DNA of 64,000 bases. Source: Roseovarius nanhaiticus (GTDB lineage: Bacteria; Pseudomonadota; Alphaproteobacteria; Rhodobacterales; Rhodobacteraceae). Below are positions 9,630-19,760 of the stretch, piece by piece (positions within the stretch are counted from its first letter, which is position 1; every line of letters starts with the position of its first letter). The translations under genes were made by a program, and so were the position numbers. The DNA lies in contig NZ_FTNV01000001.1 of the NCBI RefSeq assembly GCF_900156535.1, positions 62,001 through 126,000 on the forward strand, read 5' to 3'. Under the pieces are notes generated by a model, which searched no databases, was not told where the DNA came from, and worked only from the letters and a program-made list of their open reading frames with translations.

Positions 9630-9899
9630 TTAGCGGCGGATGCCCAGACGCTTGATCAGGTCCTGATAGCGCGCTTCGTCCTTGGACTTGGTGTAGTCCA
9701 GAAGTTTACGGCGCAGAGCAACCATCTTCAGGAGGCCACGGCGACCGTGGTTGTCCTTCTTGTGGGTCTTGAAATGCTCGGTCAGGGTCGTGATGCGCGA
9801 GGTAAGAATGGCAACCTGAACCTCGGGCGAGCCGGTGTCGCCTTCCTTGGTTGCGAATTCCTTCATCAGGCGGTGCTTTTCTTCGACGGTGATCGACAT
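9630..9899 (-). CDS. rpsO: 30S ribosomal protein S15
   Basis: An 89-residue protein, the exact size expected for S15, which binds 16S rRNA at an early step of 30S assembly. The family pattern is complete: [20 protein letters not shown], then [20 protein letters not shown], then [21 protein letters not shown] and a terminal [13 protein letters not shown] ribosome-binding sequence precedes the ATG. It normally forms an operon with pnp; here it has its own terminator and the Hint gene follows. Confidence 0.98.
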   Translation of the reverse strand: MSITVEEKHRLMKEFATKEGDTGSPEVQVAILTSRITTLTEHFKTHKKDNHGRRGLLKMVALRRKLLDYTKSKDEARYQDLIKRLGIRR

Positions 9900-10033
9900 C
9901 GGGATCTCCTCGTATCAAGGGTTGCGGGCACAAGCCGGGATGTCGTCCAGCAAGGTCCATAGAGAATCGGCGCCCAAAAGCGGGCGCACGCGCGGCGTAT
10001 AGGGTAAAAGCGCCGCGATGGAAAGTGCCCCAA

Positions 10034-11188
10034 TCAGCCGCGCAAGCCGCTCTCCAGGAGGCTGGAGCCAAGGAGGGTGATATGGCCCGCGTTCAGACCT
10101 GCGGCATTGTTGACCGCCGCGATGGCGACGCCATTCATTATGACGCGCATGAGGCCGGCGTCCTCGGGATCGGCGGCCAGGCCAACCTCGGGCACGTCCC
10201 CCTGAAGATCATCGTAAATGACCATCAGCGTATCCTCATCCGGCTCGAAATCCAAGATCTCGGCCTGATGCGCTGCAGACAGCCAATCCCCCAGGATGAC
10301 CGTATCGGCACCCTCGCCGGTCGTGACCACATCACCGGCACCGGCGGTGATTACATCGTCGCCACCACCGCCGTTTAGGAAGTCCATCACATCGAGGTCA
10401 TCCCAGTCATCAGTCTCCGACTCCTGCTCCAGGCCCGACAGCGTGTCGTTGCCCCAGCCGCCGAACAGGATGTCACTGCCCCGGCCGCCTGTAAGCCAAT
10501 CATCGCCCAGCCCGCCATGCAACGTATCGTCGCCCGCGCCCCCGGCGAGCGTATCGCCCCCATCACCACCGACAAGGCTATCGGCCCCGTCGCCGCCCGA
10601 CAGATCGTCGGCACCTTCATGCCCGTACAGCTTGTCATCGCCCTCGTCACCGCTCAGCGTATCGTCATCTGCATCGCCGTTCAGCGTATCGTCGCCCGCG
10701 CCGCCGCTGAGCCAATCCGCGCCAAGCCCACCCCACAACTGGTCGTCCGACGCAGCACCGGTCAGCGTGTCGGCGCCGTCATAGCCATTGGCGACATCGC
10801 GCGCGTCAGATCCTGAAATGGAATTATCATGCGCTGTACCGGCTGTGATTTTCTCCTCGGGCGGATCGGCCTCTTCGGCCGCATCATCCGAATCGAGGTC
10901 CGCCTCCGCATCAGCCGATCGCGCGTCGACACCCGCCAAGTCCGGATCCTCGGGCGCGCCAGCGTCAAAGGCCTGCGCGGCATCGGGCGTATCCAGCGTC
11001 ACGGCATCCCATTCAGGATCCGGACGCATGAAATCCAGAACGTTGCTCTGAGACTGATCGGCGCCATCGGCATCCTCTTCGGGGATGTCCTGCCGGGCGG
11101 TTTCCTCATCCTCGTCATAGCCCGAGAATCCCACCAAAGCGCTCGCCCCGAGCGCCACCATGCCCAGAAGGCCAGCCAGCATCAGCAT
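10034..11188 (-). CDS. RTX-type calcium-binding repeat protein with N-terminal membrane anchor
   Basis: A 384-residue, very acidic protein. The ATG at 11188 is preferred to an upstream TTG at 11203. Residues 1-20 form a hydrophobic anchor or signal, followed by a long Asp/Glu-rich linker (about 21-110). Roughly a dozen RTX nonapeptides follow (about 120-250), such as [18 protein letters not shown] and GGLGDDWLT, which form a calcium-binding beta roll. The C-terminal part ([16 protein letters not shown]) resembles the tail of other roseobacter RTX proteins. No catalytic domain is visible and no type I secretion genes are adjacent. It could be surface-exposed or periplasmic; the function is unknown. 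Confidence 0.82.
   Translation of the reverse strand: MLMLAGLLGMVALGASALVGFSGYDEDEETARQDIPEEDADGADQSQSNVLDFMRPDPEWDAVTLDTPDAAQAFDAGAPEDPDLAGVDARSADAEADLDSDDAAEEADPPEEKITAGTAHDNSISGSDARDVANGYDGADTLTGAASDDQLWGGLGADWLSGGAGDDTLNGDADDDTLSGDEGDDKLYGHEGADDLSGGDGADSLVGGDGGDTLAGGAGDDTLHGGLGDDWLTGGRGSDILFGGWGNDTLSGLEQESETDDWDDLDVMDFLNGGGGDDVITAGAGDVVTTGEGADTVILGDWLSAAHQAEILDFEPDEDTLMVIYDDLQGDVPEVGLAADPEDAGLMRVIMNGVAIAAVNNAAGLNAGHITLLGSSLLESGLRG
10440..10830 (-). repeat. RTX nonapeptide-coding tandem repeats
   Basis: A degenerate 27-base periodicity encodes GGxGxDxLx units within the calcium-binding protein. It recurs as GTCGCC/ATCGCC-type blocks in the plus-strand text. This is a protein-level repeat, not a CRISPR array, because the units are contiguous with no spacers. 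Confidence 0.8.
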
Positions 11189-11262
11189 CGTAACACATCC
11201 CAATAACCCACGGCATTCTGCGCCCTAGCAGGCGTTTTTCCCAATGGATTCCGGGTAACTGG

Positions 11263-11784
11263 TTAACGGCTGTGCGACATGTCCCACAGCTGCGGTTGAT
11301 GCGCGTAGGCCACGTACAGCGGATGGCGCGGGTGGCCGTCCTTGGTCAGACCAAGGTGATGCAACGCCGCGCCAGCGCGTTGCAAAAGAGCCAAAACCTC
11401 GGCACCCCGGTTCAGATGCGCGCCATGCGTGCCCCATGCAGCCACGTTGCATTCCGCCCAGTCCGCGCCCTCAAGGATGGCGGCGTCATTGGACGGTCCA
11501 ACGGGGTCGGCGGCGGCGCGCATCTTGCGCGGGTCGGTATCGCGCCACGCAAAGATATTACTGACCCGGAACGCGCCAAAGCCCAGCGTCCGCGCGCGGC
11601 GCTCGCACCGCTCGACCGTGGGATCATTCTGCATCTCGGTCGCGGTCGAGGGGTTCAGCATGATGAAATGCACCCGCCCGCCCCTGTCGTCCCAGATGCG
11701 GGTCAGGGAGTAACGGTATCGCTCGCAATCCGAATAAACGGCAGTCGAGGCCGCATCGCCCTTGAGATGAGTGCGCGTGATCAT
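11263..11784 (-). CDS. DUF1643 domain protein
   Basis: A 173-residue protein with the DUF1643 core: [20 protein letters not shown], then [18 protein letters not shown] and [10 protein letters not shown] (about residues 40-85). A C-terminal [17 protein letters not shown] follows. The function is unknown; the fold resembles small nucleic-acid or nucleotide-processing proteins, but nothing visible settles it. Its ATG at 11784 overlaps the truB stop by four bases (ATGA), so it is translated as the second gene of a truB operon. That overlap decides the start over a 30-codon upstream extension. Confidence 0.85.
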   Translation of the reverse strand: MITRTHLKGDAASTAVYSDCERYRYSLTRIWDDRGGRVHFIMLNPSTATEMQNDPTVERCERRARTLGFGAFRVSNIFAWRDTDPRKMRAAADPVGPSNDAAILEGADWAECNVAAWGTHGAHLNRGAEVLALLQRAGAALHHLGLTKDGHPRHPLYVAYAHQPQLWDMSHSR

Positions 11785-12692
11785 TCCGCATCCACAAAGA
11801 CGCGCGAGGGGTGCAATTCGCCCGCCTTGTAAATACCCACGGCCACAGCTCGCCCATCGAGCGAAGCCCAGCATTCATCGCCGTATTCGACGTCACTGGC
11901 GAAAACCATGCCGGGATTGCCGTTGCGCAATTTGGCGGCGCCCTCGGGGGTGCAGCGTAGCTCGGGCAGGTCCGTAAGGCCCACCTCCAGCGGTTGGATA
12001 TGAGCATCCAGCGCAGGATCATGGGCCAATTCATCGATCCGATCCAGCGTCAGGCCCTCATCGGCCTCGAACGGCCCGGACCAGACGCGGCGCAGCCACG
12101 TCACGTGCCCATGACAGCCCAGCGCGTTGCCCAGATCACGCGCGATCGACCGCACATAACCGCCCTTGCCGCAGACCATTTCCAGAACGGCAGTGTCGGC
12201 GTCGGGCCTGTCCGCCAGCAGCAGCTCGTCCACGAAGAGGGGCCGAGCGGCAAGCGTCACATCCTCGCCGTCGCGCGCCAGTTTATACGCGCGCTGCCCG
12301 TCGATCTTGACCGCCGAGAATTTCGGCGGCACCTGCATTATGTCGCCCGCGAACTGGTGCAGCGCCTCTTTGATCTCGTCATCCGAGGGTCGCGCGTCGC
12401 TGGACGCAATCACCTCGCCCTCGGCATCGTCGGTATTCGTGGCGGCGCCAAAGCGCACCTCGAAGCGATAGGCCTTGAGCGCGTCGGTGATGTAGGGAAC
12501 CGTCTTGGTCGCCTCGCCCAGAGCCACGGCCAGAACGCCCGTCGCTTCGGGATCCAAGGTTCCCGCATGACCCGCCTTCTTGGCCTGAAGCGCCCAGCGC
12601 ACCTTGTTTACCACGGAGGTCGAGGTGATGCCCGCCGGCTTGTCCACGACCAGCCATCCGGAGATATCGCGACCCTTGCGTTTGCGTGCCAT
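11781..12692 (-). CDS. truB: tRNA pseudouridine(55) synthase
   Basis: A 303-residue enzyme that makes pseudouridine 55 in the T-loop of tRNAs. The catalytic Asp47 is in [14 protein letters not shown]. The family N terminus [20 protein letters not shown] and the RNA-contact segment [15 protein letters not shown] (about 170-185) are present. The C-terminal domain is the PUA-like extension typical of bacterial TruB. It is followed without a gap by the DUF1643 gene. Confidence 0.96.
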   Translation of the reverse strand: MARKRKGRDISGWLVVDKPAGITSTSVVNKVRWALQAKKAGHAGTLDPEATGVLAVALGEATKTVPYITDALKAYRFEVRFGAATNTDDAEGEVIASSDARPSDDEIKEALHQFAGDIMQVPPKFSAVKIDGQRAYKLARDGEDVTLAARPLFVDELLLADRPDADTAVLEMVCGKGGYVRSIARDLGNALGCHGHVTWLRRVWSGPFEADEGLTLDRIDELAHDPALDAHIQPLEVGLTDLPELRCTPEGAAKLRNGNPGMVFASDVEYGDECWASLDGRAVAVGIYKAGELHPSRVFVDAE

Positions 12693-12746
12693 GCGCCTTG
12701 CCCTCGGTAGTGAAAGAGGGCGGGCTAGCCCAAGGGTGCGGGCCTG

Positions 12747-14159
12747 TCAATCGGGCGCGGGTAGCCCCTGCGCCCCCAGCCGCGCCGACAGCCACCTTGA
12801 CGGCACCCGCACAGGCGCCCAGTCGATCACCCCGAGACCTACGGAGCGGACCATCACCAGAGAGACCCAGCCGCTGATCAGATTGGCGACCAGTGCCCCG
12901 ACGATCATGCCGCCATATCCGCCCAGCTGCACACCGGCCCAGGTCATCGGCACGTAAAGCGCGAAGATGCGCGTGCCGCTCAGGCTCATGGACCACAGGG
13001 CGCGGTCGCGCGCATTCATCGCGGCATTGGCCGTGATGAGGATGCCGTAGCCCAGAAACCCCCAGCTTGCGATGCGCAGATAGGTGGCGGTATAGGCCTG
13101 CGCCTCGCTACCCGAGGTCATGATGGCCGCCAGAGGCCCGGCAAAGATCAAGAGCAGCGCCGCGACCGACAGGCCGAAGATCACGCAAGCGGCGTGGCAA
13201 ATGCGAAGACCCTTTCGAGCGCGCTCTTCATTTCCCGCGCCCCAGGCCTGACCCACCACCGGCCCGATCCCCGATGACAGCGCCAACAGCGGCACGACCA
13301 CCACCCCCTGCACGCGCGTCGCGGCACCAAATCCGGCAACGGCGGTGTCGCCGATGGTGGCCACAAATCCGGTGACAATGGCCATGCCCAGCGGATTGAT
13401 CGCGTTCGACATGGCAGCGGGCGCCCCCACCCGCACAATGCGGCGCATCGAGGCCATCAAACCCCGCCAGGGTGCGGCGCTAAACTGTACCGTGCCGATA
13501 GACGTGGCAAAGATCAGCAGCCCGGTAAACGACGCCATCCGCGCAATCAGCGAGGCCAGACCGGCGCCATCCATGCTGAGCGCCGGGATCGGCCCCAGCC
13601 CAAAGATCAGCACCGGATCGAGCGCAATATTGAGCAGCGCCTGCATCAGCATCGTCGTCGCCGCGACACCGCTGCGCCCTGCCGCGCGAAAGACGGCGTT
13701 CAGCGCCATGCTGGTCACCAAGAAGGGAAAGCTGAGACACCAAAAGCGCATGTAGCCCAAAATGGCGCTCAGCACCTCACCCTCGGCGCCCATCGCGCCA
13801 AAGAGATAGGGCGCAAGCAGATAAACGAGGAGCGACACGGCACAGGACAGGCCCAGCGCAAGTGTCATCGCGTGCAGCGTCATGCGGCGGCGGTCTTCGG
13901 CGTCCTCGCCGCGCCCGATGGCCTGGCTGATCACCGTATTTGTGCCCGCCGACAGCCCGATGGACAGGGACGTCAGCGCGGTGATGACAGGAAAGACATA
14001 GCCGATCGCCGCCAGCGACGTCTCGCCATCGCGCGCGAGGAAAAACGCATCTGCCAGACCGACACTGACAACCCCGAGTATGCCGATGGTCATGGGCGCA
14101 CTGACGGACCAGAGCGCGCGGCCGACCGGCCCGTCATTCAGTGTTTTCTCCGCGCTCAT
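12747..14159 (-). CDS. MATE-family multidrug/metabolite exporter
   Basis: A roughly 470-residue, twelve-helix membrane protein. The pattern is that of MATE/NorM sodium- or proton-coupled exporters: an N-terminal ALWSVSAPMTIGILGVVSVG, SAGTNTVISQAIGRG in the first half and the mirrored SSGIGPVVGQAWGAGNEERA in the second half. The start at 14159 is preferred because AAAGGA lies nine bases before it; a Met three codons upstream sits too close to that site. The substrate is unknown. It stands alone, 55 bases after truB in opposite reading order. Confidence 0.9.
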   Translation of the reverse strand: MSAEKTLNDGPVGRALWSVSAPMTIGILGVVSVGLADAFFLARDGETSLAAIGYVFPVITALTSLSIGLSAGTNTVISQAIGRGEDAEDRRRMTLHAMTLALGLSCAVSLLVYLLAPYLFGAMGAEGEVLSAILGYMRFWCLSFPFLVTSMALNAVFRAAGRSGVAATTMLMQALLNIALDPVLIFGLGPIPALSMDGAGLASLIARMASFTGLLIFATSIGTVQFSAAPWRGLMASMRRIVRVGAPAAMSNAINPLGMAIVTGFVATIGDTAVAGFGAATRVQGVVVVPLLALSSGIGPVVGQAWGAGNEERARKGLRICHAACVIFGLSVAALLLIFAGPLAAIMTSGSEAQAYTATYLRIASWGFLGYGILITANAAMNARDRALWSMSLSGTRIFALYVPMTWAGVQLGGYGGMIVGALVANLISGWVSLVMVRSVGLGVIDWAPVRVPSRWLSARLGAQGLPAPD

Positions 14160-14255
14160 CGCGTGCATCCTTTGGCCGGTCTCAGCGGCCCAATAGGCGC
14201 GCCACCCGCCAAACCTAAGGCGAATGCCGCAAAAGCCTAGGAATAGGCGCCGGTT

Positions 14256-15014
14256 TTACTCGGCAGGCGGCACGCGCTGCACGGTGCCGATGATCGGCCC
14301 CATGGCAAAGCCGATATCGCTGCGTCCCAGCGCGGGCGCATAGAGCCGCGAGATATTGCCATCAAAGTAGAGTGCCTGCGGCAGACCCAGATGATCGCGG
14401 AAAAGCCGCCCGAAGCTGTGGAAATTCACCGGCCCCTGCGAGATCGCAAAAACCGCGCGCGTGCCATCCGCGCTGGTCCCCACGCCGTTGCGCACGTACA
14501 CGCTGTCACTATCCACCAGAAACCGCGGATGCAGCGTGCCGTCGATGACCAGCATCGGCCCGGACTGGGTGGCATGGCGGCAATCGGGGGCCTCGGCGTC
14601 GAAGACCAGTGTCTCGATCACATCGGCGCGGCCCTCGCGGACGCATAGCACGCCGTTGGGCAAGAGGCCAAAATTGCCCGGCCCTTCACGCGTGACCAGC
14701 CCCGCCTGCTGCTGGCCATTGTCCACATATAGGCCCACGGGCCGCCGATCCGAGTGATACATGCCGGCGTTCATGGCGAAATCCAGAACCGCGCCCTCGC
14801 GCTCCAGCATGGCGTTCACACGTCCAAAACTGCCAAGGTTCTCGCCCTCTTCGTCCTTCAGGAAGAGGCGCAGATCCTCGGCCTGCATGTCGACCTCGCA
14901 GAGGATATAGCCGGCACCGTCAAAGCTCTCTTCGCGGCAGTCCGCGGCCTGTCCCAAGGCCGGCGCGGTAGCCATGGCCAGCGCCAGCCAGACGGCGCGG
15001 CGCAGCCTAGTCAT
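14256..15014 (-). CDS. Exported phosphodiester glycosidase-family (DUF2233) protein
   Basis: A 252-residue protein with a signal peptide ([21 protein letters not shown], residues about 3-23). The mature region resembles the NAGPA/DUF2233 fold: [36 protein letters not shown], a [11 protein letters not shown] motif and [14 protein letters not shown]. Family members cleave phosphodiester-linked sugars, but the substrate here is unknown. Its first eight bases overlap the end of rbfA, so the two are probably co-transcribed. The family assignment is good; the enzyme activity is inferred. Confidence 0.82.
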   Translation of the reverse strand: MTRLRRAVWLALAMATAPALGQAADCREESFDGAGYILCEVDMQAEDLRLFLKDEEGENLGSFGRVNAMLEREGAVLDFAMNAGMYHSDRRPVGLYVDNGQQQAGLVTREGPGNFGLLPNGVLCVREGRADVIETLVFDAEAPDCRHATQSGPMLVIDGTLHPRFLVDSDSVYVRNGVGTSADGTRAVFAISQGPVNFHSFGRLFRDHLGLPQALYFDGNISRLYAPALGRSDIGFAMGPIIGTVQRVPPAE

Positions 15015-15402
15015 CTAGATCGCGCTGCACATTATCCTGCGCGAACAAACGCCGCGTGTCGTCCATCTGATCAAAGGTCGGATCGAGACGAAACCGCAGA
15101 TCGGGCGCGAATTTCAGACCCAGCTTCTTGCCGACGACGCGGCGCAGCTCGCCCTTGTTGCGGGCCAGAAGACTGGGCAGCTCTTCCTGCCCCTGCCCGC
15201 CCAGCGGCATCACATAGGCGGTCGCGATCTTGAGGTCGGGCGACATGCGCACCTCGCCCACGGTCACCGACATGCGGGCCAGATCGGGGTCATGGATATC
15301 GCCGCGCGACAGCACCTCGGCCAGCGTGCGGCGCACGTTCTCGCCCACCTGCAATTGTCGTTGCGTGGGGCCTGCGCCATCGGAGAATTTGTTCTTTGCC
15401 AT
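15007..15402 (-). CDS. rbfA: Ribosome-binding factor A
   Basis: A 131-residue cytoplasmic protein needed for late 30S maturation and 16S rRNA 5'-end processing. Family features are [20 protein letters not shown] at the N terminus, [20 protein letters not shown] in the centre, and [20 protein letters not shown] near the C terminus (KH-like fold). The ATG at 15402 (MAKNKFSDG) gives the usual length; a Met 12 codons upstream is not supported. It is divergent from dapB. Confidence 0.94.
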   Translation of the reverse strand: MAKNKFSDGAGPTQRQLQVGENVRRTLAEVLSRGDIHDPDLARMSVTVGEVRMSPDLKIATAYVMPLGGQGQEELPSLLARNKGELRRVVGKKLGLKFAPDLRFRLDPTFDQMDDTRRLFAQDNVQRDLDD

Positions 15403-15487
15403 GCCTTCGCATTTAGTCCCTATGGCGCCCTTTGCCAAGCGGTGATGCCCGCGCTATCAAGGCGGCACCCAAGCGAAAGGCACCGAC

Positions 15488-16306
15488 ATGAGCGCAGGAC
15501 CAGGCATCACAGTGACAGGCGCATCGGGCCGTATGGGCCAGATGCTGATCCGCACGATAATGGACAGCGAGCGCGCCCATCTGGTCGGCGCGGTCGAACG
15601 CACCGGCCATGCGTGGATTGGCCAGGACGTGGGCGAGGCGATGGGCGGCGCCAAGCTGGGCGTTACCGTGACGGATGACGCGCTCGAAGCATTCGCCCCC
15701 GCTCAGGCGGTAATCGACTTCACGGCGCCCACCGCCACCATCGCCTTCGCCAAGCTAGCGGCACAGGCTCGCGCGGTGCATGTGATCGGCACAACCGGAT
15801 TTACAAATGAAGAGATCGAGGCACTGATCCCCGCCTCGCGCCACTCCGTCCAGGTGCGGGCGGGCAACATGAGCCTTGGGGTCAACCTTCTGACCATGCT
15901 GACCGAGAAGGTCGCGCGCGCCCTCGACGAGGATTTCGATATCGAGATCGTCGAGGCACATCACAACCAGAAGGTCGACGCGCCCTCGGGCACGGCCCTG
16001 ATGCTGGGCGAGGCGGCCGCCACCGGGCGCGGCGTCGCACTGGACCGGGTAGCCGACAGGGGCCGCGACGGCATTACCGGCCCGCGGACGCGGGGGCATA
16101 TCGGCTTCGCCGCCATCCGGGGCGGCGACGTAGTGGGCGAACATGACGTGATCTTTGCCGCGGCGGGCGAACGGATCGTGCTGCGTCATCTGGCCACCGA
16201 CCGCGCCGTTTTTGCGCGCGGCGCGCTCAAGGCCGCGCTCTGGGGTCAGGGCCGCAGCCCCGGCGCCTATGACATGCTGGATGTGCTGGGCCTGAACGAA
16301 GGCTGA
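15488..16306 (+). CDS. dapB: 4-hydroxy-tetrahydrodipicolinate reductase
   Basis: A 272-residue NAD(P)H-dependent enzyme of lysine/diaminopimelate biosynthesis. The dinucleotide-binding start is [18 protein letters not shown] and the second cofactor segment is [13 protein letters not shown]. The catalytic signature is [20 protein letters not shown] (around residues 155-175), with the His pair and Lys expected for the family. The length is normal. It is divergent from rbfA, with an AAGG ribosome-binding sequence before the ATG. Confidence 0.97.
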   Translation: MSAGPGITVTGASGRMGQMLIRTIMDSERAHLVGAVERTGHAWIGQDVGEAMGGAKLGVTVTDDALEAFAPAQAVIDFTAPTATIAFAKLAAQARAVHVIGTTGFTNEEIEALIPASRHSVQVRAGNMSLGVNLLTMLTEKVARALDEDFDIEIVEAHHNQKVDAPSGTALMLGEAAATGRGVALDRVADRGRDGITGPRTRGHIGFAAIRGGDVVGEHDVIFAAAGERIVLRHLATDRAVFARGALKAALWGQGRSPGAYDMLDVLGLNEG

Positions 16307-16350
16307 GCGCCGACGCGCGGCGCCAGAGCCCTCATGCGATCTCTCTCAGA

Positions 16351-16638
16351 CTACCGATTAGCCGCAACGCGCACCGGTACGGCCCGGCCACCGCGCGGTT
16401 CGTCATCGTCATCATCTCGCTCGGCCATCAACAGGATCGCGACAGTGCATTGCGCGCCGGCAAAGACGATGCCGTTGAGAACCCAAAACACGATCACCGC
16501 CATCAGGCCGATATCGGACGTGCTGATCAGGTGCCAAAGGTTGGCGACATTCAACCACAGGATCGCGCCTGTGAAGACAGCCGCAAGGCCAAAGCCGATG
16601 ATGCAATGGGTGATGTAGAAACGAATGAGTTTGGGCAT
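16351..16638 (-). CDS. Small two- or three-helix membrane protein
   Basis: A 95-residue protein with hydrophobic segments at about residues 7-29 (THCIIGFGLAAVFTGAILWL) and 37-70 (IGLMAVIVFWVLNGIVFAGA). An acidic run of five Asp and a basic tail follow. GGAGGG lies five bases before the ATG at 16638, which settles the start. No function is recognised. It lies between dapB (convergent) and the aminotransferase (same strand, 89 bases upstream). Confidence 0.75.
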   Translation of the reverse strand: MPKLIRFYITHCIIGFGLAAVFTGAILWLNVANLWHLISTSDIGLMAVIVFWVLNGIVFAGAQCTVAILLMAERDDDDDEPRGGRAVPVRVAANR

Positions 16639-16727
16639 GATACCCTCCATATTCTACTCCCAAGGATACACGAGACGCCGCCTCGATCAAGGCGGCAAGC
16701 CTTGGGCGCTGCGTTAGCTCGCATGAC

Positions 16728-17858
16728 TTAGCGGCGCGCCAGCCACTCATCGAAGGCTGCCAGACCATCGTCGAGGCCCGCCCGTCCAAAGCCGATCCGG
16801 AACCGGTCCTGTGGCGTCTCGCCCAGCTCCGAGCGATAGATTGTCGCGGGCAGCACCAGCACGCCCGCCTCTTCGACCAGGGCCTGCGCAAAGGCTTGGA
16901 CCCCCTCGGCGCCCAGATAGCGCGGATAGCCCATGCAGGAGCCATCGGGCCGGTGCCACTCGAAAAGCTCCGGGTGGCGGGCAAAGAACGCGTCCCATTT
17001 TGGCAGGTTCGCGTCCACAATGGCGTTATTGCGCGCCAACAGTCGATCCCGCGCCTTCAAGGCAATGCGTGCCAGATGTTCGGACGGGCCGGAATTGCAG
17101 ATCGACAGGTAGTGCTTCATCCGCTCCATCCGGCTCAGAACGTCGCGGTCCTGGCAGGCAATCCATCCTATGCGCAGCCCCGGCAGGCCATAGCTTTTGG
17201 ACATGACACCCAGGCTCAGCCCGCGCTCGTATTCATCCGCAACGAAGGGCAGATGCCGGGCGCCCGAAGGGCCGAGCCCGTGAAAGATTTCGTCATGAAG
17301 GATCCAGATGCCGTGGTGGCGGCATAGCTCGATCAACGCCGCATAGCGATCCAGCGGCAGGATCGCGCCGGTGGGATTGTGTGGAAAGTTGATCGTCAAT
17401 AGGCGCGTATTGGGACGGATTGCGTCCTTGATCCGGTCAATATCAAGCGACCAGTTATCATCCGGGTCCAGCGGCACACCCGTCGCCTCGCAAATCATGC
17501 TCGGCAGGGTTTCGTGCGACTGGTAATTGGGCGTGATGACGATGGCATGATCGCCCTTCGACAGCAGCACATTGTTCGCGGCAAAAATTCCCTCACTCGC
17601 CCCGGCAAAGCACAGGATATCATCTGCCTTCTGGCGCGCGTAGGTCTGCGCAATGGTCTCGCGCAGCGCGGGCATGCCCCATGTCTCGGTATAGCCCAGC
17701 CACATCGTCTCGAACGCGGCGCGGTCCTCATCGCTGGCCATCGCCAGAAGGTCCGGCAAGGACAGGCTCTCGGCATCGGATGCGGTCAGGTGATGGCGCG
17801 CCGAGAACTCCCATTTTGCGAAATGTGTCTCGAGGCGGAAATCGGGCAGGCTGGTCAT
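16728..17858 (-). CDS. Class I/II PLP-dependent aminotransferase
   Basis: A 376-residue aminotransferase. Family motifs are CFAGASEGIFAANNVLLSKG, TINFPHNPTGAILPLD (Asn contacting PLP), LHDEIFHGLG (Asp pairing with the pyridine N) and the Schiff-base Lys in VMSKSYGLPGLRIGW. A C-terminal RFRIGFGRAG carries the carboxylate-binding Arg. The substrate cannot be told from sequence. The second of two adjacent ATGs (17858) is chosen because it lies five bases from AAGGAG. It is divergent from a small exported protein gene. Confidence 0.88.
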   Translation of the reverse strand: MTSLPDFRLETHFAKWEFSARHHLTASDAESLSLPDLLAMASDEDRAAFETMWLGYTETWGMPALRETIAQTYARQKADDILCFAGASEGIFAANNVLLSKGDHAIVITPNYQSHETLPSMICEATGVPLDPDDNWSLDIDRIKDAIRPNTRLLTINFPHNPTGAILPLDRYAALIELCRHHGIWILHDEIFHGLGPSGARHLPFVADEYERGLSLGVMSKSYGLPGLRIGWIACQDRDVLSRMERMKHYLSICNSGPSEHLARIALKARDRLLARNNAIVDANLPKWDAFFARHPELFEWHRPDGSCMGYPRYLGAEGVQAFAQALVEEAGVLVLPATIYRSELGETPQDRFRIGFGRAGLDDGLAAFDEWLARR

Positions 17859-17967
17859 CATGGCTCCTTGATGGGCAGGCGCGGATCTGCCGATGCGTGC
17901 GCCGAATGTGATCCGAAACGGCGCCTTATACGTTTCTCTCTGGTAACGTATCCAGAGGAGCAATGTA

Positions 17968-18330
17968 ATGCGCTCGACAACCTACACCGCTGCCGCGCTC
18001 TCGATCGCGGCCATATCGGCCCCAGCCGCCGCCCAGGCATTCGAGCAGATCACGACGCGTGATGCCTTTGTCGCCGCAACCTCGGGGCGCGATCTGACGC
18101 GGCTTGGAATCAGCGTTGCCGTCAACCCTTCGGGCGATATTCGGGGCCGCGCTTTCGGCTATCCCGTCACCGGCGCCTGGAACTGGCAGAATGGCTATTT
18201 TTGCCGTGACCTTTATTGGGGCAACGATCCATTGGGGCAAAATTGCCAAGCCGTGCGCATTCAGGGCGACACGATCCGGTTCATCTCCGACCAGGGAACG
18301 GGGCGCAGCGCCGATTTGACGCTGAAATAG
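17968..18330 (+). CDS. Small exported protein of unknown function
   Basis: A 120-residue protein with a clear Sec signal peptide (residues 1-23, cut after AAAQA). The mature part of about 95 residues contains GISVAVNPSGDIRGRAFGYP, then WNWQNGYFCRDLYWGND and a paired Cys (CQAV) that could form a disulfide. A GAGGAG ribosome-binding sequence precedes the ATG. The pattern recurs in Rhodobacterales periplasmic proteins but I cannot assign a function. It ends four bases from the thiD stop on the opposite strand. Confidence 0.78.
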   Translation: MRSTTYTAAALSIAAISAPAAAQAFEQITTRDAFVAATSGRDLTRLGISVAVNPSGDIRGRAFGYPVTGAWNWQNGYFCRDLYWGNDPLGQNCQAVRIQGDTIRFISDQGTGRSADLTLK

Positions 18331-18333
18331 GGT

Positions 18334-19131
18334 CTAATTAGGCTTTGCGTGAAAGTGATGGGTCGGACCATGACCATGGCCAACGCTTAAGTCCCCGGCC
18401 CCAGAAATTGCATTGGCAATGTAGATCTTGCTCAAGGTTACCGCCTCTTTCAGGTCGCGCCCCGCACCAAGATGCGCGGCTATTGCGGATGATAGGGTAC
18501 AGCCCGTGCCGTGCGTGTTGGGACTGTCTATGCGCGCGCCCTCCAGCCAATCGGCGCCGCCGGAATGAAGAAGCAGATCGGGGCTGTCCGCTCCGCCCAG
18601 ATGCCCGCCCTTCATCAACACGCCCCGCGCGCCAAGCGCCAAGAGTTGCTCGGCCTGATCCCGCATCGCGGGCTTGGCCCGCGCTTCGTCAACGCGCAGA
18701 AGGTCCGCCGCCTCGGGCAGGTTGGGCGTGATCAGCGCGGCCAACGGCAATAGATCCTGGCGCAGCGCATCGACAGCCTCTGCCGCCAGCAGCCGATCGC
18801 CTCCCTTGGCGACCATCACCGGGTCCAGCACGATAGGCGCCTCCAGACCTCTCAGCGCCTGCCCTACAGCTTGGATGATCTCGGCATTGCCCAGCATGCC
18901 GATCTTGACCGCATCGATTCGAATATCGTCCCTGATACTGGCGATCTGCGCCGTAATGATCTCTGGCTGCAAGAGTTGTACCGCCTGCACACCGCGCGTG
19001 TTCTGTGCAGTCAGAGCCGTGATCACCGCCATCGCGTAGCCCCTATTGGCAGAAATCGACTTGATGTCCGCCTGAATGCCCGCGCCGCCCGACGGGTCAG
19101 AGCCTGCGATGGATAGGATATTGGGGATCAT
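18334..19131 (-). CDS. thiD: Hydroxymethylpyrimidine/phosphomethylpyrimidine kinase
   Basis: A 265-residue ribokinase-fold enzyme that phosphorylates HMP and HMP-P for thiamine synthesis. Signatures are ILSIAGSDPSGGAGIQADIK (residues about 4-23), LDPVMVAKGGDRLL, LITPNLPEAADLL and the anion hole SPNTHGTGCTLSSAIAAHL. The ATG at 19131 overlaps the thiE stop (ATGA) and fixes the start. It is the third gene of the riboswitch-led thiM-thiE-thiD operon. Confidence 0.96.
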   Translation of the reverse strand: MIPNILSIAGSDPSGGAGIQADIKSISANRGYAMAVITALTAQNTRGVQAVQLLQPEIITAQIASIRDDIRIDAVKIGMLGNAEIIQAVGQALRGLEAPIVLDPVMVAKGGDRLLAAEAVDALRQDLLPLAALITPNLPEAADLLRVDEARAKPAMRDQAEQLLALGARGVLMKGGHLGGADSPDLLLHSGGADWLEGARIDSPNTHGTGCTLSSAIAAHLGAGRDLKEAVTLSKIYIANAISGAGDLSVGHGHGPTHHFHAKPN

Positions 19132-19760
19132 GTCTGCCTCCATGCGGTGATCAGCGCGCGCGCGGCGCCTTTCATGTGCTCCGCCCGCGAAATGGCCGAA
19201 ACCACTGCAACGCCCGCAGCGCCGATGGTGCGCAGCGCCGCCACATCGGCACGGACAATGCCCCCGATAGCGACACATGGCACGGGCGCCGCCGCGATCA
19301 GACGGGCCATGCCGTCCATACCGAGAGGGGCCGCCGCGTCCGGCTTGGTCGCCGTGTCGCGCAAAGGGCCGACACCTAGATAATCGACACTATCGGGCGG
19401 AATAGAGCCTATCTGCGGCTCGGTTTCTACCGACAGACCTAGCACCATATCCGGGCCGATCGCACCGCGTATGCCGGCGATGTCCCCGTCGCCTTGCCCG
19501 ACATGAACGCCATCGGCCCCGATCCGGCATGCAATATCGACCCTATCGTTGACGATCAGCCGCGCGCCCGCACCGCGCGTCATTTTCAAAAGCGCCCGCG
19601 CCTGCGCCTCAAAAGCCGCGTCGCTCGCTTGCTTGTCGCGCAGCTGGATGATGCGCACACCGGCAGCGAGCGCAGCGCGCACCTGATCGACCACGGGTGC
19701 TGATGCGCCTGCATCGGTGACGAAATAGACCGGCCCCAAATCCTGCGCGGTGATCCTCAT
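19128..19760 (-). CDS. thiE: Thiamine phosphate synthase
   Basis: A 210-residue TIM-barrel enzyme joining HMP-PP and thiazole phosphate. Motifs are AALAAGVRIIQLRDKQASDA (diphosphate-binding QLRDK), RLIVNDRVDIACRIGADGVH, VGQGDGDI, YLGVGPLRDTATKPDA and a C-terminal VAIGGIV. It starts at the ATG overlapping the thiM stop and ends in the thiD start, so all three genes are translationally coupled. A longer upstream reading frame lies inside thiM and is ignored. Confidence 0.96.
   Translation of the reverse strand: MRITAQDLGPVYFVTDAGASAPVVDQVRAALAAGVRIIQLRDKQASDAAFEAQARALLKMTRGAGARLIVNDRVDIACRIGADGVHVGQGDGDIAGIRGAIGPDMVLGLSVETEPQIGSIPPDSVDYLGVGPLRDTATKPDAAAPLGMDGMARLIAAAPVPCVAIGGIVRADVAALRTIGAAGVAVVSAISRAEHMKGAARALITAWRQT

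Noticed and set aside
8570..9655. A 361-codon plus-strand frame opposite the Hint gene
   Set aside because: It runs antisense to the Hint/LTD gene and on into rpsO's terminator region, with no recognisable motif.
10440..10830. Periodic DNA suggesting a CRISPR array
   Set aside because: The period is 27 bases with no spacers, and it translates into RTX nonapeptides.
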